DNA of 64,000 nt from Paenibacillus tundrae (lineage in GTDB: Bacteria; Bacillota; Bacilli; Paenibacillales; Paenibacillaceae). Below the pieces are notes generated by a model. The model worked only from the letters and a program-made list of their open reading frames with translations, ran no database searches and was not told the origin of the DNA. Position 1 is the first letter of the stretch, and every line of letters begins with the position of its first letter. Of this stretch, positions 43,340-51,575 are shown in pieces. The DNA lies in contig NZ_JAUSTI010000009.1 in assembly GCF_030812775.1 (NCBI RefSeq), positions 1 through 64,000 of the forward strand, written 5' to 3'. A program made the translations under genes and the position numbers.

Positions 43340-44314
43340 TTATTCTACTGGAGGAACAATCTCAATCCGTGTAACCAGCTCTACTGGCTGCTGTGGTTCC
43401 AGTCGAATCAATCCCGTTTGCTGATCGGATAAAGACAGATTCGGGGCATCGGAAAGCCACGTGTAAGGCTCAATGCACAGGAATTGATCGGATTCGCCTT
43501 TGGTATAGAGAACCCAATGTTTGAAATATCGTTCATCTGCTGAATAATTCAGCAGATAGCCATCCTGACGTCGCAGTTGAGCAATAGCCGGTTTATGCTC
43601 GTCAGCCTTGAGAAGTGTATCCCAATTTCGGCCTTGCATATTCACACCTTCGTTCAAGGCAGCCCATTCACCTAGCTCTGCAATTTCACCTGTAGGCAAC
43701 TGTTCTTCATTCTGTGAATATAAACCTGAAACAGGCAGCTGAAGTGTCCATTCGGCAGGTGCGCCGTCAAGGAGGAACCATGTATGATATCCCATTCCAA
43801 ATGGAGCAGGAGTTGAACTCAAATTCGTTACGCGCAACTGTTGGCTCAGGACAGCATTTTGCAGCCTAAACGTCATCTCTAGCTTGAGAGGGATCGGAAA
43901 TTGCTCCATCCAGTGCTCTTCGTTCTCGGTAAGTAATTCCGTAGTGATGGCGCAACCATCTTCATCCTCTTCAATGTCACTAACACACCAGGATTGTGTG
44001 CGATGGAGACCATGGATGTGGTTGTCGTTGGCTGTGTTCTGATCGAACTGGTAATGGACGCCCTCATATTCGAATTGTCCACGATGAATTCGACCAGGTG
44101 GAATGAGAAGCGGAACACCGAAGTGATACGGTTTCTGCAGATAAAATGCAAGATCATCTTCTTCTGGACTGCGAACGACATCGCGTCCCTGCACGAGATC
44201 ACGAATAGAAATGATATTGTTTCCAAGACGCGGTAGCAGGGTAATCTCCAATTCACGGCTATGTAGGATATACGTGTCGTAACCATTCCATTGGCCTTTG
44301 GTCACTTGTTTCAT
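43340..44314 (-). CDS. Aldose 1-epimerase family protein
   Basis: A 324-residue beta-sandwich protein of the GalM/YihR superfamily. Features are LLPRLGNNIISIRDL, PLLIPPGRIHRGQF, a catalytic-type histidine in NDNHIHGLHRTQSW and a later FGMGYHTWF. A C-terminal EPYTW is also present. It probably interconverts sugar anomers, but the sugar is unknown. ATG 44314 has AAAAGGAG upstream; the longer frame to 44395 reads through that site. It is divergent from the trpS T-box region. Confidence 0.9.
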   Translation of the reverse strand: MKQVTKGQWNGYDTYILHSRELEITLLPRLGNNIISIRDLVQGRDVVRSPEEDDLAFYLQKPYHFGVPLLIPPGRIHRGQFEYEGVHYQFDQNTANDNHIHGLHRTQSWCVSDIEEDEDGCAITTELLTENEEHWMEQFPIPLKLEMTFRLQNAVLSQQLRVTNLSSTPAPFGMGYHTWFLLDGAPAEWTLQLPVSGLYSQNEEQLPTGEIAELGEWAALNEGVNMQGRNWDTLLKADEHKPAIAQLRRQDGYLLNYSADERYFKHWVLYTKGESDQFLCIEPYTWLSDAPNLSLSDQQTGLIRLEPQQPVELVTRIEIVPPVE

Positions 44315-44576
44315 ATCGATGCTCCTTTTCCCACTTGAAATCTGTCTGCCAGCGGCTTTTTTAATCTTCCGCTGCAGGCGTGTCATTGTGTACATGCCAG
44401 CAATCCCTTAAGCAATCCACGTGAATGCTTGGAATAGGGTTAAGCTATTCCATCATAACAGATTTCAGTGAGGTGGGTAAAAAAAGCTCATTCTTAATTT
44501 TTGACAATCCGTGTGGATGGCATTAAGATGATATTCAGATATAGTTTTATTTACGAGTTGAATAACTTGAAAATGC

Positions 44577-44602
44577 TTGTTTAAAAAGTGATTTTTAAAC
44601 AA
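44577..44602. repeat. Repeat family 2, minimal palindrome
   Basis: TTGTTTAAAAA and TTTTTAAACAA form 11-bp arms around GTGA. The flank CCTCTTAA matches that of the element at 47964. It lies just upstream of the T-box leader. Confidence 0.6.
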
Positions 44603-44624
44603 CCTCTTAAAGCGATGATAGGGA

Positions 44625-44901
44625 TAAGTAAGTGGAGGGCACTCTCTTCAGAAAGCCGGTGGGTGATGTGAACCGGTGTGAACTCTTTGCCGAATGGCCC
44701 CTTGAGTGCGGAGTTGAACCGGGTAGCTGATGTTGGCTCTATCCCGCAGTAGGTTCTGACGTATATTCCACGTTACGGAACAATGAAGGTGTTTCTTGTT
44801 GATGAATCGATGTGCGTAAGTACAGAGAATCTACTTATCAAGGGGCACGAATAAGGGTGGCACCACGGTCTCACGTCCCTTGCGGGCGTGGGATCTTTTT
44901 G
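44625..44901 (+). promoter_or_regulatory. T-box riboswitch (tRNA-Trp) upstream of trpS
   Basis: A T-box leader of about 280 bases. The conserved T-box AAGGGTGGCACCACGGTC is at 44853-44870. A terminator hairpin (GGTCTCACGTCCC against GGGCGTGGGATC) with T run ends at about 44900. A TGG triplet in GAATGGCCCC (about 44693) is a fitting specifier codon for tryptophan. The bulge TGGC pairs with GCCA of uncharged tRNA-Trp, whose gene in this window has discriminator G. Confidence 0.93.
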
Positions 44902-44972
44902 CGTCCGCGGAGAATACATGATTGACCCAGAGTAACTGGATCAAAGCTAAATTCGAGGAGGCATTATTTTTT

Positions 44973-45965
44973 ATGAAAACTGTACTATCTGGAATTCAGC
45001 CGAGTGGTAAACTTACGCTTGGCAACTACATTGGTGCGATCAAAAATTTTGTGAAGCTTCAGCATGATTATCAATGTCACTTCATGGTGGTGGATCTTCA
45101 TGCCGTCACTGTAGCTCAGGAACCTGCTGCACTCCGTGAACAATCAGAGGCGGTAGCTGCACTGTTTATTGCAGCTGGCATCGATCCGACCAAGTCCAAC
45201 GTATTTTTGCAGTCCCATGTGCCTCAGCACGCTGAGTTGGGATGGTTAATGACAACACTCACTTCTATGGGTGAGCTTGAGCGTATGACTCAGTTCAAAG
45301 ATAAGTCTTCAGGAAAAGATTCCGTTGGTGCAGGGCTGTTTGTATATCCATCTCTGATGGCAGCTGACATTCTGTTATACAATGCTGATCTCGTTCCAGT
45401 AGGTGAGGATCAGAAGCAGCATTTGGAGCTCACGCGTGATCTCGCTGGTCGCTTCAACCACCGTTATGGGGAGTATTTCACAATTCCAGATCCGTACATT
45501 CCGCAAGTGGGTGCACGTGTGATGTCATTGGATGATGCTTCCTCCAAAATGAGTAAAAGTAATCCGAATGCAGGCAGCTATATTGCGTTGCTCGACACGC
45601 CGGCAGAGATTCGCAAGAAAATCAGTCGTGCCACAACGGATTCAGGACGTGAAGTCGTGTACGATCCGGCTAACAAACCGGAAGTGAGTAATCTCATGAG
45701 TATCTACGCGGAATGTGCAGGCATGACTCTTCAACAGGTTGCTGATCAGTATGAAGGCCAGATGTATGGTCCATTTAAAAAAGGATTGGCAGAGGCTGTC
45801 GTTTCCGTCATTGAGCCATTGCAACAACGGTATCATGAGATCCGTGAATCGGGCGAATTGGCTGATATTCTCGATGTTTCCGCTCGTCGTGCAGAAGAAG
45901 TGGCTTCCAAAACACTTAATGATGTTAAAGAACGTATGGGCTTTGTACCAAGACGTGCACGGTAG
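44973..45965 (+). CDS. trpS: Tryptophanyl-tRNA synthetase
   Basis: A 330-residue class I synthetase that charges tRNA-Trp. The HIGH-type motif is in PSGKLTLGNY near residue 10, and KMSKS is intact (SSKMSKSNPNAG, near residue 195). Length is normal. ATG 44973 has GGAGG about 11 bases upstream; an in-frame extension to 44922 begins close behind the T-box terminator and is rejected. Expression is controlled by the T-box. Confidence 0.97.
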   Translation: MKTVLSGIQPSGKLTLGNYIGAIKNFVKLQHDYQCHFMVVDLHAVTVAQEPAALREQSEAVAALFIAAGIDPTKSNVFLQSHVPQHAELGWLMTTLTSMGELERMTQFKDKSSGKDSVGAGLFVYPSLMAADILLYNADLVPVGEDQKQHLELTRDLAGRFNHRYGEYFTIPDPYIPQVGARVMSLDDASSKMSKSNPNAGSYIALLDTPAEIRKKISRATTDSGREVVYDPANKPEVSNLMSIYAECAGMTLQQVADQYEGQMYGPFKKGLAEAVVSVIEPLQQRYHEIRESGELADILDVSARRAEEVASKTLNDVKERMGFVPRRAR

Positions 45966-46017
45966 TGAGATATTTGAGTTTAACTGTGTAAAGCAATAAG
46001 TATTAGATATAGCGAAA

Positions 46018-46042
46018 TGAGGAGCCAGAGGCTCCTCTTTTG
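46018..46042 (+). terminator. Terminator of trpS
   Basis: GAGGAGCC pairs with GGCTCCTC around AGA, followed by TTTTGTT. Confidence 0.82.
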
Positions 46043-46084
46043 TTGTTTGGTTCGCTTATAAAAGCGTCGCTTCAAAACACAGAA

Positions 46085-46282
46085 TTAAGAAGCTGAGCCC
46101 GTTGACGCCTGAAGTTCACGACGTTCTTTTTTGGCGCGGATGACAAAGCCCCAACCGATGTTACCCATGGATAAAATAAATCCTAACGCAGCCAACCAGC
46201 CTGAGTACGACATCGATATTGCTGTAACCGTTAACAAAACAATGGAAGAGAATGCAAACCATAAGGATAGACCTTTGCTCAT
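46085..46282 (-). CDS. Small membrane protein (DUF5325/YlaF-like)
   Basis: A 65-residue protein with two hydrophobic helices (LWFAFSSIVLLTVTAISMS and WLAALGFILSMGNIGWGFVI) and a basic-polar tail (RAKKERRELQ). Size and layout resemble YlaF/DUF5325 proteins of Bacillales, with low certainty. GGAGG lies 9 bases before the start. It is convergent with trpS. Confidence 0.72.
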   Translation of the reverse strand: MSKGLSLWFAFSSIVLLTVTAISMSYSGWLAALGFILSMGNIGWGFVIRAKKERRELQASTGSAS

Positions 46283-46400
46283 TGGGAAAAACCTCCATCA
46301 TAAAATTTAATGAATCTCCGTATAACCTGAAGCGTGCGAGACATAATAATCTTGCAAGCTTGCATTACATTACAGACACAGATTGAAAGGAGATTTAAAT

Positions 46401-46622
46401 ATGGCACAAGGATCTCGTTCTTCTAACAACTTGGTGGTACCTCAAGCAACTGCAGCATTGCAACAATTGAAAATGGAAGCTGCACAGGAACTGGGTGTAA
46501 CTATTCCACAAGACGGTTATTATGGTAACTACACTTCCCGTGAGACAGGATCTCTGGGTGGATATATTACCAAACGTCTGGTACAAATCGCTGAGCAGTC
46601 TCTGGCTGGGTCTGGCAAATAA
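46401..46622 (+). CDS. Alpha/beta-type small acid-soluble spore protein (second copy)
   Basis: A 73-residue spore DNA-binding protein. The stretch from SSNNLVVPQATAALQQLK to the final helix is the same as in the copy at 42890-43123; only the first and last few residues differ. AAAGGAG precedes ATG 46401; the in-frame ATG 46383 lies before that site and is rejected. A strong terminator follows. Confidence 0.95.
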   Translation: MAQGSRSSNNLVVPQATAALQQLKMEAAQELGVTIPQDGYYGNYTSRETGSLGGYITKRLVQIAEQSLAGSGK

Positions 46623-46651
46623 TTCATCATAACCAAACAGCAACAACACAG

Positions 46652-46681
46652 AAGGCCCGGAGCGGAATGCTCCGGGCTTTC
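46652..46681 (+). terminator. Terminator of the second SASP gene
   Basis: GGCCCGGAGC pairs with GCTCCGGGCT; a short T run (TTT) follows. It may also serve the convergent yfhP gene. Confidence 0.75.
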
Positions 46682-46729
46682 GCGCGGTTTAGTTCCTATG
46701 TTGATTGTGCCCTTCTTGGCACACTTTCG

Positions 46730-47710
46730 TCAAGAGCGTGCCGACAAAAGTTTTTTATCCATTTTTTCGTCACTTAACCAGCCCACATAGGTGTCGATCG
46801 TTTCAAAATTTCGATCCATGACCACGACAGCGACAAATGGGTATTGTTTGCGGTGTCGATAACGGACATCCGCCCAGCGGACTTTGTAGCCAGCAGGTAA
46901 TTCCTCAACCTCAGCGACGGCATATGACGTGAAGTACAGGAATGCTTGCACCTCAGGTGATTGACGGGAAGCAGCTACTGCTGCGTGAGTAGATGATGAA
47001 GCTTGTAAGTTCCAAGTCAGGTCGGAACCATCTAGTTTTCCAATCTCATAATGATCATCCGCATAACGCTTCACTACATGCCACCGATTCCAGGATATAG
47101 TGGGGATTACGACATAACGAGTCGCATCTGTACTATAATCCATTCGTTTTACCTTAGCGACAGCCTGAGCGTGTGCAATAATTCGCCAGATGTAATATAA
47201 GCCGATGATGATATACAGGGTGACGAACAATGGGGCGGGTGATACAACATCGAAAGCCCAGAGCAAGATTGCTACGACATGGGAACTGAACAGAAACGGA
47301 TCAAAAATATGAATGATATTCCATGCAATCCACTTATCCGTAAATGGCCTTGCCGCTTGGGTGCCATACGTATTGAACAGATCCGTAAATACGTGTACAC
47401 ACACGGCAACAGCCGTCCATATGGCAACATGAGCAATCGCAACACCGGGGAAGATCAATGCGATTACACCTGTAATGAGCAATGTCCATAACAGGAGAAA
47501 CGGCAAGGAATGGGACATCCCGCGATGATTTCGAATATACAGGGAGTTGCTTTTGAGACGCAGCGCAGTATCGATATCAGGGGCTTGTGAGCCAGCGATC
47601 GTACCGACCAATACCGCTGCTGCAAGCATAGGGCTTGAGGCTACAACAGGATCAACATAAGCGAGCCCGGCCAAACCAATGCCCATGACAAAATGTGTAG
47701 AAGTATCCAT
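46730..47710 (-). CDS. yfhP: YfhP-like membrane-bound metal-dependent hydrolase
   Basis: A 326-residue membrane protein. The N-terminal part (MDTSTHFVMGIGLAGLAY, SQAPDIDTALRL, NHRGMSHSLPFLLLW and HVFTDLFNTYG) has the spaced His/Asp residues of the YdjM/DUF457 hydrolase family, between about five membrane spans. The C-terminal ~120 residues are soluble. Length and pattern fit Bacillus YfhP. The substrate is unknown. ATG 47710 has AAAGGAG upstream; longer in-frame readings run through that site. Confidence 0.86.
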   Translation of the reverse strand: MDTSTHFVMGIGLAGLAYVDPVVASSPMLAAAVLVGTIAGSQAPDIDTALRLKSNSLYIRNHRGMSHSLPFLLLWTLLITGVIALIFPGVAIAHVAIWTAVAVCVHVFTDLFNTYGTQAARPFTDKWIAWNIIHIFDPFLFSSHVVAILLWAFDVVSPAPLFVTLYIIIGLYYIWRIIAHAQAVAKVKRMDYSTDATRYVVIPTISWNRWHVVKRYADDHYEIGKLDGSDLTWNLQASSSTHAAVAASRQSPEVQAFLYFTSYAVAEVEELPAGYKVRWADVRYRHRKQYPFVAVVVMDRNFETIDTYVGWLSDEKMDKKLLSARS

Positions 47711-47758
47711 AAACGTCTCCTTTGTTGTGTAGATCGTTCTCATCATACTCATCATACG

Positions 47759-47964
47759 TGTTCAAAAAGGTCGGTTTTCAGTACCGAGAAGATGGGATGA
47801 AGATAGAAATGGAGTAGCGGAGCGTAGGCAAACCTACGTGAGCAACTACATGTTTCCGAAGGAAACAAGCTTCGTAAGCATCCCGCTTATTTCGACTGAA
47901 TCCCATATTCAATGCTGAGATGCCGACAGGCATCCTTCGTAATCAAAAGCGGACTTTTTGAACA
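47759..47964. repeat. Repeat family 2, long element (MITE-like)
   Basis: Terminal inverted repeats TGTTCAAAAAG (47759-47769) and CTTTTTGAACA (47954-47964) bound 206 bases without coding capacity. Inner hairpins include GTAGGCAAACCTAC and GTTTCCGAAGGAAAC. The right 45 bases match, in reverse, the element at 51485-51544. The rest of 47711-48389 holds no supported gene. Confidence 0.75.
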
Positions 47965-48389
47965 ACCTCTAATCATTCTCTATCTAGGTGATACCCATCT
48001 ATAGTGTATATTATCCGTCTGCCTAGAAGCAAAACAGGTCATTAGCAAAACAAGGCTCAAATCAACGACGTTTTTGTTCGATATTTGTACATGCATTGTC
48101 CCACTTTTTTGGAATTTTCTGTGATAAACTTTATATCGGATATAAAAGAGACTGGCTTTACCGTTTCGTGCGACATCCTCAAAAAAGTTTCGTAGGCATG
48201 TTGCTGTAGAACAGGTACAATAGAAGCGTGCTCTATAATAGTTGGATTTTCTCGATAATACATAATTAAGAAATAGGCCATTGGTTCAACATGATTACAT
48301 GTGGAGGAGCAAGAACAAAGTATAAGCCGTTTGATTTCATCCTATGTATGCGTCTTCATCGTAACGACAAGGGAGAAAGGAAGAGGATT

Positions 48390-49004
48390 ATGTTCAGAAA
48401 GTATATTTGGACATGGATATTGCTCGCATTAGCACTGGCTATGGCTGTGTATCTGATGTGGGGAAATCTATTTGCAAGCAAGGAGAAATTACCCGAAATC
48501 CGGGAGATCCAATCCTTTTCTATGGAAAATGTAGATGGGAATACCGTATCGCTTGAGGATACTCAAGGCAAAGTCCGTTTATTCTACTTTTATTTCACCA
48601 GTTGTCCAGATGTATGCCCGATAACGACATTCACGCTTTCTCAAGTTCAGGATCTGTTGAAAGAGGACGATACATTTGGCAATGATGCTTCGTTTGTTTC
48701 AATTTCGTTTGATCCAGAGGTGGACACAAAGGAGAAGATTAAGGAATTTGCCGATCGATTCCATGCCGATTACAATGGTTGGTATTTCCTTCGCGGGGAT
48801 ATGGAAGAGACGAAGAAATTCGCCAGGGAATCTTTCCAGATTTTGATTGAGGGTGAGACTAAGGATGATTTTGCACATATGAACTTGATTGGCTTGGTGG
48901 ATCGGAACAATCAACTGCGCAAAATCTACAGTCCAGGCAATACACCGGAAAATGTTGATCCTGCTGTGATTGCAGAAGATATCCGCAATCTAATTAAGGA
49001 GTAA
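48390..49004 (+). CDS. SCO1/SenC family protein (copper/redox factor)
   Basis: A 204-residue protein with one N-terminal membrane span (IWTWILLALALAMAVYLMWG) and an outer thioredoxin-like domain. The copper-binding Cys72 and Cys76 (SCPDVCP) and the later His163 (DDFAHMN) are all present. Such proteins deliver copper to the CuA centre of cytochrome c oxidase or act as thiol-redox proteins. ATG 48390 has GGAAGAGG upstream; the reading frame open from 48291 lacks a ribosome binding site. Confidence 0.93.
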   Translation: MFRKYIWTWILLALALAMAVYLMWGNLFASKEKLPEIREIQSFSMENVDGNTVSLEDTQGKVRLFYFYFTSCPDVCPITTFTLSQVQDLLKEDDTFGNDASFVSISFDPEVDTKEKIKEFADRFHADYNGWYFLRGDMEETKKFARESFQILIEGETKDDFAHMNLIGLVDRNNQLRKIYSPGNTPENVDPAVIAEDIRNLIKE

Positions 49005-49053
49005 GAAATGAGATGATGGGGTACGGAGTGTATCTCACGTATGTATAACAATT

Positions 49054-49096
49054 AAAGGCACCGCCCAGATCAAACACAGATCTGAGCAGGTGCCTC
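49054..49096. terminator. Terminator between the Sco and Toprim genes
   Basis: AGGCACCGCCCAGATC pairs with GATCTGAGCAGGTGCCT, followed by CTTTG. The genes on either side are convergent. Confidence 0.8.
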
Positions 49097-49113
49097 TTTG
49101 TATTGGGCATATT

Positions 49114-49464
49114 TTAAAATGACGGCTGTTCCGGATATTGAATATATGCCTCTAAGCCTGCTTTTTCCAACTGAGCAATAATGTATTCATCTGGTGTTCC
49201 TTCTACTCCCGCATAACCACGTCTGGTGTACATCTGTTCCGCATCCGGAAAAGCATCCCGCAGAACGCCTCTGATCTTCTTGCCAGAGCTGTCATTATCC
49301 ATAAACAGATAGACTTCATCATAACCAACCTGCTTTTTAAGCGTCTCAAGCTTTAGAGAATTCAGTGTTCCAAATGTACACAAAATGTTGATCTCAGGTC
49401 CAACCAGTCGTTTGAGTTTGCTACGATCATTCTTACCTTCCACGATGACATGAATAGGCATCAT
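49114..49464 (-). CDS. Toprim domain protein
   Basis: About 116 residues forming a lone Toprim domain: HVIVEGKNDRSKL with the catalytic-type glutamate, then VYLFMDNDSSGKKIR with the D-x-D motif. It resembles the nuclease domain of RNase M5 and OLD-like enzymes and the small Bacillus YusF proteins. The role is unknown. The start is uncertain: ATG 49464 or 49461, with AGAGGTG upstream, is preferred over ATG 49497. Confidence 0.85.
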   Translation of the reverse strand: MMPIHVIVEGKNDRSKLKRLVGPEINILCTFGTLNSLKLETLKKQVGYDEVYLFMDNDSSGKKIRGVLRDAFPDAEQMYTRRGYAGVEGTPDEYIIAQLEKAGLEAYIQYPEQPSF

Positions 49465-49629
49465 ATTCACCTCTTGTTCGAGAGCTTGTGTCGACATTCC
49501 CCGGGAAATGTTGTTGCGGAAATCGACGGATCATATATAGTGTAGCTGTAAATAGGGGAATGATGCAAAGGACTAGCAAAAAAACAAACTCTTGCAGGGA
49601 TTGAGGCTAAATGAACGTCTATTATCATA

Positions 49630-50811
49630 TTAACCCAAAACACTCTTGGTGTCAGACGCTGACAATGAACCTTCTCGTCTGGAAGTGAAATAGGGAAGCA
49701 GAAGAATACCAACCATTAATAAGACGAATCCGATAAAATAAGGAGAGACTCCCACACGAATCTGTCCAGCTGCGATCGGCCCAATGAATGATCCGATGGA
49801 TGTTGCGATGGATTGTAGAGAGAAAATTCGACCTAGCTTGTTGCCGCCGCTTAGCCTAATAAACAGGGTTGCCATTGCAGGAAACGTGATACCCTTGGAC
49901 ATCCCGAGTACAAACAGGACAGTAGGCAAAGGCAACTGAGGAATAGCTGCTAAGGCGAAGAAGCAAAGGGACATCAATAATACACCTGCGGTTACACGTA
50001 GTTTAGGTGAATATCGGTTAAGGAATAACATGCTCAATGTAAATAAGGCTCCGATACTAATGATGGAAAATAGAAGTCCTGTAGACATGATGGAGGAATG
50101 GCCTCCTCCTCGAAGAGGCAGTTCAAAGAACAGGATACCTTGGGCACAAGCTATGACAAGTGGCAACGCAAAATAACGCCAGGATACGGGCAGGAACACC
50201 TTTTTGCTCTCCGTTAAATGGCTTGGCTTAGCAGGCTCAGTTACCTTCTCATGCTGTGGCTCAATTAACCCTTTAGGCATGGAGAAGAAGGCGATAACAC
50301 CAGTCAGAATGAGCAAATAACCAAGGCTAGCAAAGGTTGCCGAAAATCCCATACTACCTACGATGAGTGCTCCTGCTGCGGGAGATACAACGGATGCGAG
50401 TGTATGCACTACACCATGACCAGACATATACTTGCCCTGAGTAACGGGATCACGAGACAACTGAGCTAGCAGAGCTAGACAGGCAGGAGATAGAAAAGCG
50501 AGCACAAACCCGCTGATGGAGCGAAGTGCGAGCAGCTGCCAGGGGGTGTGAATCTGGGCTTGAATGAGCAGAATGATGCCCGCACCTAACAGACTGAACA
50601 CAATGTAGCGACGGCTACCGTGTTTGTCGATTTGCGTACCAGCAATGAGATTACCAGGTAAATGAGTCAAGGAGTAGATGCCCATCATCCAACCAATGAA
50701 TGTTGGAGCTGCCCCAAGCGAAATCGCAAATGGCGTCAGGATTGGATACTGGGCATGCAGATCAAAAACAGCAAGAAACAAAAATAAATAGAGCCATATG
50801 GCCGTTTTCAC
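49630..50811 (-). CDS. Major facilitator superfamily transporter
   Basis: A 393-residue membrane protein with about 12 hydrophobic segments and a charged middle loop (about 188-205, EPQHEKVTEPAKPSHLTESKK in outline). The loop between segments 2 and 3 has a variant of the GxxxDRxGRR motif (GTQIDKHGSRR). Similar proteins are drug or sugar efflux permeases; the substrate cannot be assigned. The start is GTG with AGGAGGGG upstream. No regulator gene is adjacent. Confidence 0.92.
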   Translation of the reverse strand: MKTAIWLYLFLFLAVFDLHAQYPILTPFAISLGAAPTFIGWMMGIYSLTHLPGNLIAGTQIDKHGSRRYIVFSLLGAGIILLIQAQIHTPWQLLALRSISGFVLAFLSPACLALLAQLSRDPVTQGKYMSGHGVVHTLASVVSPAAGALIVGSMGFSATFASLGYLLILTGVIAFFSMPKGLIEPQHEKVTEPAKPSHLTESKKVFLPVSWRYFALPLVIACAQGILFFELPLRGGGHSSIMSTGLLFSIISIGALFTLSMLFLNRYSPKLRVTAGVLLMSLCFFALAAIPQLPLPTVLFVLGMSKGITFPAMATLFIRLSGGNKLGRIFSLQSIATSIGSFIGPIAAGQIRVGVSPYFIGFVLLMVGILLLPYFTSRREGSLSASDTKSVLG

Positions 50812-51025
50812 AAAAGCCCCTCCTTGTTAAACGATACATGTTCATCGGTGGTGTATCATGGTATTCGCGTTTATCACGCATAACCTCATGGTACTACTTG
50901 TACGCCCGGAGGGACGAACTTAGACCCTTTATTTTCACACCTATAGGCTTAGCTGACAGCAGGTTCGGAAATCATGTATAATATTCGGGAAGTGTGTACT
51001 TAACTCTAATTCGGAAGGTGTAGTC

Positions 51026-51481
51026 ATGGACATAGAAGTAATTAAAGAGTTTGTGATGCAGAACTGGCTTGTGATCGTTGTTGCATTGATCATTTTGTTC
51101 TTTGTTCTGAATGTCGTCAAAACGGTATTGAAATGGGCGATTGCCATTATCATTATTGCGGCTCTACTGATATACAGTGGTATCTCCATTGACCAGATCA
51201 AACAGACGGTAACGGATGTTCAAAGCAGCACGATGGATACATTGAAGAAAGAAGCAACGAACCTTATGGTGAACGAAGCGTCTAAGGCGACCTATGCCAA
51301 AGGACAGAATGGAGAATTCACTATTACAAGTCCCAATGTCGAGATTAAAGGCGCTGCAGGCTCAGACAAAGTCAATGTTACGCTTCGCGGGATCTCGCTG
51401 GGTGAATGGAATTTGGATAACGAAACGATACGTACCTTTGTCGATAAGGCTAAAGGGAACGTAACAGCACCAGCTTCTTAG
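51026..51481 (+). CDS. Hypothetical membrane-anchored protein
   Basis: A 151-residue protein. A long hydrophobic N-terminal stretch (about 14-52, probably two spans or a hairpin) is followed by a soluble region with a predicted coiled helix and a strand-rich end (FTITSPNVEIKG.., VNVTLRGISLGEW). The family is not recognised. GGAAGGTG precedes the start. It may be co-transcribed with the fusion gene that follows after a 60-base repeat element. Confidence 0.78.
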   Translation: MDIEVIKEFVMQNWLVIVVALIILFFVLNVVKTVLKWAIAIIIIAALLIYSGISIDQIKQTVTDVQSSTMDTLKKEATNLMVNEASKATYAKGQNGEFTITSPNVEIKGAAGSDKVNVTLRGISLGEWNLDNETIRTFVDKAKGNVTAPAS

Positions 51482-51484
51482 AGG

Positions 51485-51544
51485 TGTTCAAAAAGTCCGA
51501 TGTTGATTACGAGGGATGCCTAGCGGCAACCGTCCTTTTTGAAC
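51485..51544. repeat. Repeat family 2, short element
   Basis: TGTTCAAAAAG (51485-51495) and CTTTTTGAAC (51535-51544) bound a 60-base element. GATTACGAGGGATGCCT inside matches the reverse of AGGCATCCTTCGTAATC in the long copy. It starts 4 bases after a stop codon. Confidence 0.7.
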
Positions 51545-51575
51545 TCCAGCTTCGTAGTAAAGGGGGAATGAATTC

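Noticed and set aside
48057..48281. 74-codon minus-strand frame next to the Sco gene
   Set aside because: No ribosome binding site, no protein-like pattern, and it occupies the likely promoter region of the Sco gene.
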